Shown here: positions 31,378 through 43,808 of the stretch, in pieces | How the letters are laid out: each line of letters starts with the position of its first letter | Numbering within the stretch: position 1 is the stretch's first letter | Origin: Pratylenchus scribneri | Lineage: Eukaryota > Nematoda > Chromadorea > Rhabditida > Pratylenchidae | DNA length: 64,000 nt | Direction: 5' to 3' | Assembly (NCBI GenBank): GCA_030063045.1 | Contig: JAQSEB010000002.1 | Coordinates: forward strand, 1,922,001 to 1,986,000 | The notes under the pieces: model-generated | Seen by the model: only the letters and a program-made list of their open reading frames with translations | Database searches by the model: none | Told to the model about the DNA's origin: nothing | Made by a program: the position numbers and the translations under genes

Positions 31378-34300
31378 TCATGCGTTCGAGCGCAAATATT
31401 TGAGGTACGTTGTGTTTTCCACGCCGAGGTGACGAGTCAGATCCTGATGACCATTGATGCCCTTCTTATCGCCTTTCTGAGCCCAAACATTGAAGTTGTT
31501 TCGGCCACGTTTTGCCTTTAAAATATTATTTTTTATTATTTTATTGAGAATAAAACCTAAAACTTACATATTGTTCAGCAATGTAGATGGGACTTGGCAA
31601 AGAAGTTGGACTGTATACGATTTGATGTCCGAAACAGAGGAAATGGCACATTAATTGGATCGTATCCATGGCCAAATTATTCTCGTCCAAGAGAAGGTTG
31701 TAGCGCGGAATTGCGGCGGTGCCCTTAAATTACGAATTTAAATTCGAATCAATGAATTAAATTTTACCTGAAGAGGGCGATGCGAACTCAGATAGAATTC
31801 AGTCCAATTGGGATGAACTGTTGAGAAAAATAATAAAATAAAAATTTGAATTATTTTCTTTCTTACCGATGCCAGTGTCCACAATAGTCCCTGGTTTGAT
31901 GTTCTGCTCGAATGCTTTCGCATTCGGATTGATGTTCTTTGGGAAGAGGCGAAGTTGCTGAAATATTTGATTTTAATTTGCCAATTAAAATTTTTGCTTT
32001 CTTACTTGAAGTTTGTTGACAACGAGCAAAGTGATGGACGCTTTGCATTCAACTTCGGCGAGACCTTTCTTCATCAGAGGCACTTCATATTTGAGAATGG
32101 ACTGGAATGCACCCTCAGCACAGCCATTGCGAAGAACGACAATCTTTTTCCTTAAAATTTAAAAATTGAATCAATTTTGAGAATTATTTATGAAACTTAC
32201 GGGAATGAACCTTCACGTTGGCGAAATTGCAGGACACAAGATTTGACCGTATCGGCGATGATGTCGACCTTCTCATCGCGACAAGCTTGCTAAAATTATA
32301 CAAATTAAGTTTTAAATTAATTTTAAACCTGATAAGCATATCCCCCGACGAACTCGAACCAGTTGACTTTTCCAATATTTGCAGCGAACTAAAATGATGA
32401 AATTAAATGAAGAAAAAATTTATTTAAAAATATGACTTACCCCAATTACTGAAGGCGAACGCACTTCTCGTCCATTATGACCATTTCCGTTTCCATTGGC
32501 ACTTCCATTTTCGTTGGCATGACCGTTGCCACCATTCCCATTATCTCCATTTCCATTGCGTCCATTCCCATTGCGTCCATTTCCATTTGGGCTTCCTTCT
32601 CCACTATGCCCTTCATCGCTGCCAGCAAAAAGATCATCCTCATCCATTGATCCAAACAATCCGAGTCCTGGATGATTTGCCGCAAATCCGATGAACATGG
32701 TCTCTTTTCCGAAAAGTTGTTTCATCCTGAAAAATGTTCGAATGTTAATTTAAAAAAACAATTTCACTTACTCATTAAGTGGAATTCGTGCTGGACTTGG
32801 CGCATAATTAAGACCTCCCAATTTCACATTGGTCTTGTGGACGATGTTCGCCAATGTAAGACGTTGACCTTTTTGAACGACATTTCGGACAGTTGAATGT
32901 TTGACTCCTTGAGACACAACTTCCGTATGCCTTTCGTGAATTTCATATCATCTTTTGGTGACAAAATAATTAGATTTAAAAAAAAATTATCATACGATGG
33001 ATTTCATCAGCATGATCTGGATGGGTAACCAATATATATTCGTACCCATTTTGGGCCAATCGCGTGAAGATATCCCTGAGATTTTTGGCGTTGTCCTTGA
33101 ATTTCCGGATTTTGAAACAGCATCCCCATTTGGTTCGCCCGTTCTTGGAATTTTTTAATGAACTCGCTAAAATAAGGTGTAATCATGTTTAACAATAATG
33201 AAAAATTACCGGAAGTCTCGTTGGTCGATCCGTTCCATACCAGCATTAATGGCCAAAGCCATCCATTTGGTGCAATTGGCGGGGATCAAATATTGGCCAA
33301 CTCCCTTCCAAACTGAATCTTCGCGAATAGTCTCAATTGCACCGCGGGCAAATTCGAGTGCCGGTGGAGGCAGAACACGTGCTTTGACTTCAATCGGAGT
33401 TGGATCGAATTTGATTCCGGCTGCATCGGTCAGTTCATTTGGCAAACCGAGCGAAGGAATGATTTGTTCGTTTTCTTTAATGACCTTTGATGGTGCAATT
33501 GCTGTTCTGCGAATCATTTCCTAAAATGTTTTCAAGTTTATATTTTTAATCTAATTTTGAGGGAGGAAGGAAAGACGATGAATGAGCAGAGGAAGTAGAT
33601 GTTAGATGAGGATGAGCTTTTTCATCATCTTCCTTACTATCATGCCTCATCATCCTCATAAACCTTCTTCTTTATCGCCCATCGTCCCGTTTATTAGACA
33701 TATATTAGTCTTACTTGAATGGCCGCTGGAGTTTGTTGCTTCTCCTTGATGCGCTGGTTATCAAATATGCGGCAAAACTCCATTGGGTAATGCGAAAGAC
33801 GGATCCCTTGCTTGCGGATGACGAGTGGAAGATGCGGATAACTGGAAATAATTTATTTGTCAGAAATTTTATTAAAAATTTTAGATTCTTTATTGTTTTT
33901 CGGGGGTGGGGGGGGGGAGGGGAGGTGGAGTAAAGCTATGAAGAAAAAGATGATGATGATGAAGAAGAAGTATAAGATGAAGTAAGAGAAAATGATGAAG
34001 AAAAAATAAGAAGATGGAGAAAGAGAAGAAGATGAATAAAGAGGAAATGATGATTAAGATAAGATGAATAAGAAAATGATGAGAAGGAGAAGATGACAAA
34101 CTTTCTCATCATCTTCATTATCATCATATCATCTTCATCATCCTCCCCTTCCCTATCATCGTCTTCTTTTTCTTCTTCGTTTTGACCCTCCTTCCCCGGA
34201 TAATAGAAAATAACTATTCTACTTACCGAATTGTCAGTTCATATTGCTGTTGGTAATATTGAAAGATGGAGATGTGCGCGCCTTTGTGGTCAATCATCAT

Positions 34301-35737
34301 TGTCTCGGCATTTGTTCCAGCGAGTCCATGAACCAAAAACTTTTGGTTACGCTCTCCGCGGTAGTTTGTTTCGACAAAAATTCCTTGAATGAAAATATTT
34401 GCTTAATATAAGCTAATCATCCAACCTTTGATCCTCGGTTCAACTGCATTTTTGATTTGCAGCAAATTTGCCCGACTGAATTCATTCCCCATAATGGCCA
34501 TACATTTCTTCAGAATAATGGCATCGTCATCCTCGTGAAATGGGCTCTACAATGAGAATATAAAAAACTGAATTGAATTTGAGTTCATGTTTACCTTCTT
34601 GATCTGAACAACCATTCCATATGTGGTATCTTTGTTGGAAGCTAAAAATAAAATATTTGTATTCATTTAAAATTTTTTGAACTTACTCAAAATTGGCCGC
34701 ACCCCTTTATGCACTCCAATTCCCAAGAAGGAGCAATTACTCGGAAAGTATGGACAGTCGGCATCAGTAAAACCAAAATCACGAGGACTTTGGAAATAGA
34801 ACAGCGACGAAGAGTAGTGAGTCATGGAGCTAAAAACATAATCAAATTAATCCAAACAATTTGATACTGAAAACTTACAAATTTTCGAAGACTTTCTGAG
34901 ATGTGGCAATATCCAAGAACTGTTCAACACTGCGGTCGGTTTGTTCGAGGTCTCGATTCAAGTAAGCAAAGTCTCCAAGAGTGAGTTGGAAACTATCTTT
35001 TGGGAATGGTGTCACGGTGAGCTTGAAGGAAGCGAAGTCGTTTGCCAGTCCATTGAGAGGATATCCTCCACCAGCATTCATAATTTGCACCGGACTGTAT
35101 TCGAATTGCTGACCATTCTATAATTATTGATTAGTGGATAATTAAAATGTGAGTCATTCTTACTTTGGCGAATCCCATGTTCTTCAAAGAGAAAAAGAGT
35201 CGCTGGACATCATAGAATCCTATGATGTTCATTTTCTGATGTTGAACCGAGAAAATATTGTAAACACCGAGACAAAAGAAACGGCGTTCGTATATTTGAT
35301 AGCTGAAATATGATGTTTAAATTAGTGGTTTATTTAAAAGATTACTCTGAATTGCATGGTTGACTGAGAACCACTTCATGACCACGGCGCGTAACTCCAA
35401 CAACTTTGAATTCGTAGCGGAAAATTATGATATTCTTCGCTTTGTCCACATCCAGACGGTGAATCTGAAAATAATTTTTTAATCACACTTATATGGAATG
35501 ATTCCTACATTTGACCGAAGTGCATCGATTTGTTGACCAAATTTGCCGTCTTCTTTCTTTACCATTGTCGTCTTTCCAGGTTGCATCTATAATTTTTAGC
35601 TAGATTAATGAAAAGCTCGAAAATTTGATCTTACATTAGCTTCACGCAGAGCATTTTCTGCTCGTTGTTTGGTCAATGTTCCTCCTCTTAACAGTTGCTG
35701 TCCTCCGCCACCCGATCCCGAAGTAGTTGATTGCATT
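31378..35737 (-). CDS. Worm-specific Argonaute (WAGO-like), slicer-deficient, with an Asn/Gly insertion
   Basis: This is a PAZ/PIWI protein that should bind small RNAs as a secondary-siRNA Argonaute. The first ATG is at 35737. An open frame continues a little upstream to an acceptor-like site, so a further 5' exon is possible. PIWI landmarks are ETMFIGFAANHPGLG-like sequence near 32690, VVLRNGCAEGAF near 32120, TIVDTGIVHPNWTEFYLSSH near 31850 and SLPSPIYIAEQYAKRGRNNF near 31570. In slicing Argonautes these positions carry Asp (FDV), Asp (RDG) and His. Here they are Ala, Asn and Ala-type, so endonuclease activity is not expected. Right after the first catalytic position (32450-32620) there is an insertion of Asn-Gly repeats. 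The C-terminus is YLKYLRSNA. Introns near 33.6 and 33.9-34.2 kb hold purine/pyrimidine tracts. Silencing in the nucleus or cytoplasm by partner recruitment is inferred from the WAGO clade. Confidence 0.88.
33900..34195 (+). repeat. Purine-rich then pyrimidine-rich low-complexity tract in an Argonaute intron
   Basis: A G-run (33900-33925) is followed by about 165 bases almost purely of gaagatgat-type sequence. This is followed by about 90 bases of catcatcttc-type sequence that is its near complement. The arrangement can pair into a long imperfect hairpin. A shorter version occurs at 33555-33670 in the neighbouring part of the gene. Confidence 0.7.
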
Positions 35738-36564
35738 GTTTTAAATTTAATTTGATAGCTTGCTTTGTTAATTGTTTCGACTTGATCAAATTGAAATGAT
35801 TTATTCAACGCTAAAAAATATAAGCTTTACTCTTATTCATAAAAGGTAGCTAGTAAATAAATGTAAAAATAATAAGCAAGGTCGCGATCGCGATTGTTGA
35901 TGTTAATTTAATGTCACACTCACACGTCACACCACAACCCATAATTCCTTTACATAAAATGAAATTTTGGGATTGAATTAATTGATTCAATCAATTATTT
36001 TTTGTTCGAACTTGAGTCAGCCAGTTTTTTATGTGAGTTACTAAATCATAATCTACTTCTGCTCTTCTGCTGATCTCTGCTGAGACTCTGAGTTTATAAA
36101 ATTGTGCTGCTGTCCCGTCTTTTTTTTGTTTGGGTTTCGGTTTTAGGATGAATGGAGAGAAGATGGAATGAATGGATGAGGGAGGGAGAGGGATGGATGA
36201 CGCCAGCCTGACGCGATGTGAATTGATTTTTCATTCACTACAGTATCCACAATATACATACATACACTACGCCAAAATCGATAATAGCATTTATAATAAA
36301 TTTTTCATGAATAAAAGAGAAAATTGTTCCGTAACCATAACCCAAGGATAAATATTTTATCGAAAAAAGATTCAGTAGAGGAAGAGATAGATCTACGTAC
36401 AACATTTCAATAATTAAAAAATTTATCAAAAAATTGAAATCAAAACAATGCGATTCAAAATAAATTTTATAAAATAAAACAAAAAATAGGTTTGAATTGA
36501 ACATAAGAGGGATTATGTTATATAAGGTCAATATAGCCGAATTTATTTTTGCTTAGGAGGCACA
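35738..36564. other. Intergenic: Argonaute promoter side and dynactin 3' side
   Basis: The segment contains a perfect 12-base palindrome tcgcgatcgcga at 35882-35893, followed by a CACACTCACACGTCACACC-type block, both upstream of the minus-strand Argonaute. These are candidate promoter elements by position only. An AT-rich open frame at 36238-36531 on the minus strand has a composition of random AT sequence and I do not call it. Confidence 0.4.
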
Positions 36565-39500
36565 TTAAGCATTGGCTGTGGCAAATGTCCTCGTTAATTC
36601 ATTGGTTAAAGGCAATTCTCCATCAATTCGTTCGTTCTCCTTACTCTGGCCAATAGCTTGCAAAAGCAGTGGGGGAATTGGCTCATTTGGACGGTATTTG
36701 CGCCAAAAACGATGTACACGAATCCTCAACTGAAAAGAATGAAATTGTTTTAAAAAATGTACAAAATCACTCACGCTTTCTGCTCGGAAATTGATGTTTT
36801 CCACAGTGCGTCGATATTTTTCCATTTGTTTTGGGTCATTTGGTCGCAAAACCAGGTTCGAATCACGTATCAATGCCTCTGATTGCTGCAACATTTCAGC
36901 CAACTCCTCGTGTTCACCCCGTTCCCTGTCCGCACAAATAGCACAACATCCATCCGGTTGTTGGCTCTGTTAAATTAATTTATTATTAAATAAATAAAAA
37001 TAATTTTTATTCACCTCCAAAATGCGAATTCTTTCGTGAGCCAAACGCAATTCGCCCAAAACATTTTCGGGAATTGTCCCTTCGGTCATGTTTTGCTCTA
37101 ATTGGCTGCCGCCACTTCCAATTCCGATGCTCGGTGTACTGCTATTCGTCGATGAGTTGGCAATTGCGGCGGCGGCAACGGCAGCTGCATTTTGTTGCTG
37201 AATTTGGTGTTGTTGCATTTGCTAAATGGAAAAAATAAATTTTTAAATTAGTTAATTGGATATATTTTTCAAAATTCAAATTTTTAGCCTTCATGATTTT
37301 GGATTTTTCCCATATTTTTTTTGGGTATATTTCGAATCATTTTTTCCTTTTTAAATTTTCCTTAAATTTAAATAAAATGATGTGAATACTAATTAAAATT
37401 TCATAATTGGAAAAAAAATTTCTTGGGTTTTCAATTTTTTTTACGTTTAAAGAGATCACCGCTATAAAGGCCTTCTTCGAGAATTCCTTGGATCGATCCT
37501 TTTCTCTTTCCTTCTCCAATTGGGTTTCTTCTAGTTGTGCCTTCATTAGGGCCATATTTTGTTCAGCATCACTAAATTGATTAAAATACATATTTCGGCA
37601 ATTAAATTAGAGTTTTGCAAACCTTTTTTGGCGTGTCAATTCCTCCTCAAGTTGATCACATTTTGTTTGAAGTCGTTGAATTTCTGCCTTCAATGGTGTA
37701 GCCGCCGCATTCTCTGCCAATTGTTTTTCGGCCATGTCCAATCGAAGCTGCAAAACATCAAAAATTATTATAAATATTTAAAAATATATTAAAATGATTT
37801 CCATTTTTAATCCCTAAAATTTCCTAATAATTAGTAAACCTTCATTGTGCCAATGTCCTGTTCCCTGGCTTTGAGTGTTTTTTGCAATTTGAGTGATTCT
37901 TCGTCCTTTTTGGCCACTTGCCAACGCAAACTTTCGGCCTCGACTGAATCCTCTTTACGGGAATGGGCTCGATCAAGCAATGGCTTAATGAAGTCAATGA
38001 TGGAATTTGATTTTTGATTTGGCGGAATTTCCATTGAAGAATTTTCCAATGCCTCGCTGAGTCCATCCAAAACGGATTTAATCGATTCCAACAATTCACT
38101 AAAAAATTTGCAAATTTAATTAAAATTTTTGTGAAATTTTTCTAAAGTAATTAAGCTTGAAAATTTATAATCTTTTATTTGAAAACATACAAAATTAATG
38201 AATGCGCTCGTCGATGTCCATCCACTTGTCCGATGAATTTCTCGACGGAAGAAAGCACAAATTCCAACATTTGTTGGGCCGGCAACCCTTCCGAATCGAC
38301 CACGCCCAATTGGGATGTGGCAAGCGAACAGCTTTGTTGAACAATTCGTCCACATTTCTCCAGCGCCGTGATTGCCGAAAGAAGTCGTTCATTGAACTGA
38401 AAAATATAAATTAAATTTATTATAAAAAATAAAATATAACCTCCGGTGTTAGCATCAATTCATTCTCCTTTGGAATGCGGTTTAGGGCTCGCATTGCCAT
38501 TCCCTCGCATTCCGTCAACAATTGGCCCAATCTTTCGACGAATCCGGTGAATTCCGCCTCCATATTGCCGCCGCCCAAACTGCCGGATATACTTTTGGCC
38601 ATCAATGAGGAATGAACCGAGGCGGTCAGAAGGGAATCGGCACCGGTTGCGCCAGCTGGATTTGAGGTGCTCGATGAGGAGGCGGCCATCGGGGAGTCCA
38701 CCTAATTTAATTTGAATATTTCATTTTATGTTAAAAGTGAACCAAAAGGAAATGTCGAAGTCGTTGACCATTGAACTGGATCCAAGCCAGGCCTTCCTTG
38801 ATTTGGGTCAATGTGTTCCGAACATACTCGCGCGCATTGAATTGTTCAGTGCTCAAATTGGCCGAAAATAGACGCTAAAAATATTAATTTTAAATTAAAT
38901 ATTTATTAATTCCCTAAAATCACCTGAAAATATTTGATAATTTGTTCAAGCTGATCAATTGATGTGTTCTCATCGAATCGATTTTGTTGGAGCAATTTGA
39001 AATATTCCTCGAATCGATTTTCCCTTTGGCCCGCCTCCATTTGAAGAATGGCCAGCCTCGAAAGACGTTCGGCCGAAAAATTATTGAAAACACTAAAAAA
39101 TTAAAATATTATTGATTTATTGGAATAAAAACGAACGCAATAAATCGTTGAAGAATGGTCCGAAATTGTTGAAGTTGATAGCCAAAATGCCGGACATGGG
39201 CCCATTGTTCGCCTCTATGCGAGAGGGTGACATGTTCTCGACGAAGTCCACCGGGGGTTTGCGGATATTTTTGATGGAGCAAATTGGCCAAACATTGGGC
39301 TTTGGCCGAAAGACGAGGGAAGAGGACGCAAAGGATGAGGCAATCATTGTCACCTGAAAATGTCGTTGGAAATTAAATTGGATTACAAAAATGGTTTTGT
39401 TCATTTTTCCATATCCAATTTACAAAAATTTGAGTAAATTAGAAAATTTATGAAAAATGATAATTATTTTTCTTGCTTTACGGACATTGTAGTTTTTAAA

Positions 39501-40597
39501 ATTTCTTCTACAACGTTTCAGCAGCAAGAATTAAAAGTATTTTCTTTGTTAACCTCCGGCTTTGGTGAAATTGTCGGGCAAAAAACTGCGTAAATAGGTG
39601 ATTTGTTGTTTTGCTGATTTCAATTCGATTTTGGTCAATTCCGACTCAACAATCTGCAAAATGAACAAAATTTATTAATTCTCAAGGATAATTTTTTAGC
39701 AGTTTTAAACCGTTAATCTAGACTTATAAAAATTATTGCAAACCTCTGAGAATGTTCGATTTGCATTGGCCAACAATGAAATTTCGGCACCAGCAGCCCG
39801 GGCCTTTTCCTCCTCCCTCGCGTGCATTGTGGCCAATTCATCGCGTAAATTTTGCACTTCCTCATTCAGGTCTGCCGTTTTTTGTCGAAATTTGACAATT
39901 GCCCTTTCATAGTCCACCGCACGGTTTTCATCATCGGCCAATTGGCGTCGAAGCTAAATAATAAAATAAAAAATAAATGCCAAAAATTTCAAACCGCTGT
40001 AAGTGCGATCATTTGTTCTTCATTTTTCAGTTGCAATTCTTTTTCGGTCTCCTTCCATGTGTCAATCATTTCCTCATCCATTAGGTGCAATTGCTCCAGA
40101 TCGTAATTTTCCAATTTTAAGTTTCTGAAAATTATTTTTTGGTCATTTTATTTATTCGATAAAAATCCCCAATTCAATTACTTATTCTGCTCCTCTAAAT
40201 CGAGGTTTTTGGCCGTAAGTGTTGAAATAATTTCCTCCGTGTTCATCTGGCCTTCCAATCGACTTTCCAAATCAACAATTTGATTATTCAACTAAATTAG
40301 TTTTAACATATTTAAAAGTGCAAATGAGGAATAAACCATTGCAATGGCCAGCACAAGTTCTTCATTTTTTGCCTGCAATTCGCGCTCTGTCTCTTTCCCC
40401 ATTTCAATAAGTTCCTGGTCCAGCTCATGCAATTGCTCCAATTCGTGAATGTCCAATTTTAAATGGCTTAAATTTTTTAATCAAATTATTTATAAATTAA
40501 GTTATTAGTACTTGATTTGTTCCTCCATTTCGAGATTTTTACTTGTCAAATTTGATATTATTGCTTCCGTATTCACTTGATCTTGATCAGTATCCAT
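36565..40597 (-). CDS. dnc-1: Dynactin subunit 1 (p150-type) homologue without a visible CAP-Gly domain
   Basis: p150 is the large arm of dynactin, which links dynein to cargo. The N-terminal coiled coil carries NLTSKNLEMEEQ and KETERELQAKNEE (40590-40350), which correspond to the CC1 segment of DCTN1. Then come QTADLNEEV-type coiled coil, SFLPDNF...GGDNDCLILCVLFPRL (39600-39330), a conserved DCTN1 block, and a Q-rich C-terminal coiled coil ending ELTRTFATANA. The ATG at 40597 has an in-frame TAA five codons upstream in genomic sequence. No Gly-rich CAP-Gly (microtubule-binding) exon is seen before the divergent ucr-2 gene. The first coiled-coil segment is duplicated in tandem, 40597-40340 and 40290-39995. 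The product would resemble the p135 isoform that joins dynactin without microtubule binding. A distant CAP-Gly exon beyond ucr-2 is unlikely. Confidence is high in the family, moderate in the absence. Confidence 0.82.
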
Positions 40598-41131
40598 TGT
40601 TGTTGGATATTAATTTTTCTTATAGCAAAACAATCTAAAAATCAAATATTGTTTTATTACTTTTAAAAAGGCTATTGAAAAAGCAACTAAAATAATAAAT
40701 GTAAAAAAATTAAAATCTCAAAAAAAGTCGAAACAATATTCATCAATCCGGTCCGGGTATACGGGGTACGGGTCTCCGGGGATAAAAAAAGAAAAAAATT
40801 ATTGTTGCTTTACTAGGCAAATCACTTTTCTTTTTCTTTCTTTTTCTAGTTTTTATTTAAGATTACTTCTTCGGAAATTAATTTGGGTTCGATTCGGTCC
40901 ATTATTTTTGGTGCTAGCATGTTTTAATTAACGAAAAAGGCAAGGTATGTTATTTTCATTATATCCAAAGCCGGGTTTTATTTGGAAAACGCGAAAACCT
41001 TAAAACTTTTTAAAATCTAGACACTAGTATGAAAAGTTTTTAAAATAATTTTTTTCTAATTTTTCATAATTCTTTTACAACAGATCATATTAATAAAAAC
41101 AACAAAAAAATTTAATAAGTCACAAATAAAT
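40598..41131. promoter_or_regulatory. Divergent promoter region between dnc-1 and ucr-2
   Basis: The 534 bases between two divergently oriented start codons must contain both 5' regions. A short GC-rich patch, tccggtccgggtatacgggg at about 40746-40765 followed by tacgggtctccgggg, stands out from the AT-rich surroundings. No coding exon is apparent. Confidence 0.45.
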
Positions 41132-42867
41132 ATGCTACTCCGTCGAGGGCTTGCTTCAGCTGCTACTGCACAGGCCAAATCGAATCCGGTGGTCGAGCCA
41201 ATCCAATTGAAGACATCCCGTCTCACTAATGGAATGACCGTCTCTTCTGTTGATTTACAGGTTTTTATTGAAAATATTTCCCATAAAAAGTTGATTTTAA
41301 ATAATTTGAAGGGCCCCGTCACCCAATTGGTGTTCGCATTTCGTTCCGGTTCACGCTATCAACAACCGGATGAGGGTGGCCTGGCACATTTGTTGAGGAA
41401 TATGATTGGCAGAGATTCGGACAATTATTTGGGCATGAGATTGCTTTGGGAGAGTGCACAGAACGGGGCAAATGTTGATTCACGGATGTCCAAGGATTTG
41501 CATTGCGTCCAAATGAGCGTGGTTTGTTTTTTTTTTTTTAAACATTTAATCAAATTGGAAGAGAATATATAAATATTTTTAGACCCGAACCCAGGCCCCA
41601 ATCGCCCTTTCCATTCTCGGTGAATTGGTTCAGCCCGCCGTCAAACCCTGGGAGACACTGGCTGTGGACAGCGAATTGGATGTGGATTTGAAGAGCCAAA
41701 CGCCGAAGGAAATTACCCTGGAGAATTTGCATCGAGCCGCATTCCGCAATGGCTCATTGGCCCAACCACTTTTGGCCGCCCCATATCAAATTGGAACGGA
41801 AGGCACGAATCGATACAGAAAATTGGCTGGGTATGTGCTCTCTCGTTGGAAATCGGCCGAATCTGCGCTCATCGGTGTTAACATTGACCACACATTATTG
41901 TTGGAATATGCGGTAATTTTATCAATATTTAAAATTTAATTAAATATAATTCGTAGACCGACCATTCACCGGTGCCCGATGGCGAGGCTAAACCGGCCGA
42001 CCCTTCGCCATTCTTGGGCGGCGATGTACGCCAAGGAGGCGGTGGCCAAATTGCGCACGTTGCCATTGTGGGCCAAGGAGCGATGGCCAGCAATGAAAAA
42101 GCAATGGCCGTACAGGCTGTTCTCAGTGTACTCATTGGGCAAAGCGGTATTTTAAAATTTTTTGATAGAATTTATTAATAAATTTCCGCATTTTAGGCCA
42201 ATATACGAACAATCCGAATATTGCTCAACCGGGTGTTGTGCATAAATCAGTGCATAAAATGGCCAGCATCAATCCATTCTACCTCAGTCCAATCAACCTT
42301 TCATATGCCGACAATGGATTGGCCGGTTTCTATTTGGCCGCCGATGGCACTATGGTCCGATTTATTTTTTTTTATTTCCACCAAATTATTATCATTTTAC
42401 AGATTTATCCATATGTGAAAGCTGCGGTTCAAGGTCTTCGGGAATTGGCCGCAAATTCTGTGGATGACGAAATGCTTGGGGTTAAATTTTCACAAATATA
42501 ATATTTTTAAATAATTAAATTAATTAATTAGAAAAAAATTCATAATTAATCAAAAATAATTTTTCCAGATTGCCAAACAAACAGCGACAATGAAAATTTT
42601 GACCGAATCCGAAAGCACCGAACATTTAGCAATGGATCAGGCAGTCCAAGTTTTGGCCAAAGGTGCTGCCCAATCACCGGCCGAACAGGCACAACAAATC
42701 AAACAAGTTACGGCTGAGGATGTGAAAAAGGTAAAATTTTTGAAAATAAAAATTTTTCACTGAATTTAAAAAATTAATTTTTCCAGGCTGCCACCCAAAT
42801 CTGCGCCAAATTGGCCTTGTCCGCCTATGGAAATGTGCATCAGGTCCCTTATTTGGATGAAATGTGA
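41132..42867 (+). CDS. ucr-2: Cytochrome b-c1 complex subunit 2 (UQCRC2, core protein 2)
   Basis: This is a core subunit of respiratory complex III on the matrix side of the mitochondrial inner membrane, of the pitrilysin/MPP-like fold. Exons read about 41132-41260, 41311-41520, 41582-41911, 41957-42146, 42197-42355, 42402-42481, 42569-42730 and 42786-42867. The N-terminus MLLRRGLASAATAQAKSNP is basic and Arg/Ser/Ala-rich, a mitochondrial presequence. Next comes LTNGMTVSSVDLQ, then VFAFRSGSRYQQPDEGGLAHLLRNM, which occupies the position of the peptidase HxxEH site but lacks it. That loss is expected for core 2. The Gly-rich segment GGDVRQGGGGQIAHVAIVGQ follows. Total length, about 420 residues, suits the family. 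The gene is divergent from dnc-1 and convergent with the small gene at 43 kb. Confidence 0.92.
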
Positions 42868-42998
42868 GAACACGAAAGCAATTTGATGGACAAAGATGAA
42901 ATTAAAATAGAATTGTTCCTTTTTTTGTTTATTAAGTTTAGGTTTCATTTTTAATTGTACATCGTAAAGAATTGATAAATGATTTAAAATTGTTTATT

Positions 42999-43354
42999 TT
43001 ATATTTTGGAATTGTTCAAAATCATCAGATTTTTGCAATTTTCTCGGCAAAAGCATGGAGGATTTGGTGCCATCTTTTCCGGGTCCTCGACAGAATCAGA
43101 ATCTTCTAATATTGCAGTATTTTTCGGACTACAAAAAATTAAAAATATTTTATTCATTTTTGGGCTTTTAATCCGGAATTTTAAATTAACCTTATTTCCT
43201 TTTCGGCCGCCCTTCTCATCAATGTTATTTTTTCATTCCCAATTCGCATCATTTTTTCCTGTTCCTTTTCAATGGCCAAGAAATATTCCCTCATTTTGGC
43301 CAATTCAACTTTTGTCGCCGACCGTGCCACTCCATTTTCGATGATAATTCCGTT
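42999..43354 (-). CDS. Small helical protein, partial (5' exon not found)
   Basis: Two exons join in frame. Exon 43354-43192 encodes a charged helix (KVELAKMREYFLAIEKEQEK), followed by an exon near 43133-42999 that is acidic and then Cys-containing (NPPCFCRENCKNLM), with TAA at 42999. I do not recognise the family. The upstream exon would lie beyond the dispersed repeat at 43380-43665, but I cannot place a start codon. An alternative start is the internal Met of KMREYF. Its stop is 131 bases from the ucr-2 stop on the other strand. Confidence 0.45.
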
Positions 43355-43379
43355 CTATAAATTTAAATTGAGTACCGAA

Positions 43380-43665
43380 TTTACTCTATTAGTGGCCCCT
43401 CTTCCACCAAAGGGAAAAAATTTTTGTTTTCCTTTTTTTCACCTTAAAATGCTAAAAAAGGGGCTTTGTCAATGCCATGCCTAAGGACCATTCCTATTTT
43501 CTTACTGTACCCCCAACTTTTGCCCAATCACACCACTACAGTATCAATCAAATATTGCCCCAAGTCGAATTTATAAACCAAAGCTCTTTTCCTCCCAAAA
43601 TGCTCCTTTTTTGCTGTTCCATATTATTCCTATTTTCACGCCCAACTGATAAATAAATAATGTAA
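43380..43665 (-). repeat. Dispersed repeat family, copy C (reverse)
   Basis: The reverse complement of this segment shares ttggggcaatatttgattga, the attgggcaaaa.gt.gggg.acagta tail and the cagttgggc.tgaaaatag block with copies A and B. It would lie in an intron or 5' flank of the small gene at 43.0-43.35 kb. Confidence 0.65.
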
Positions 43666-43808
43666 TTTAAATTTTATTTCCTTTTTAATAGACAAAATGG
43701 GAAAAAAGTAGTTATGGTTCGATGCCTTTTGGGTCAATCTTTTTTGTAAAAATGAATTGGAAATATTTTTTCTATTCAATTGTCCCAATGTTATATATTC
43801 ATCCAAAA

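Noticed and set aside
36238..36531. Minus-strand frame of 97 codons with many Phe, Ile and Leu
   Set aside because: The composition is that of random AT-rich DNA. No motif, splice context or neighbouring exons support it.
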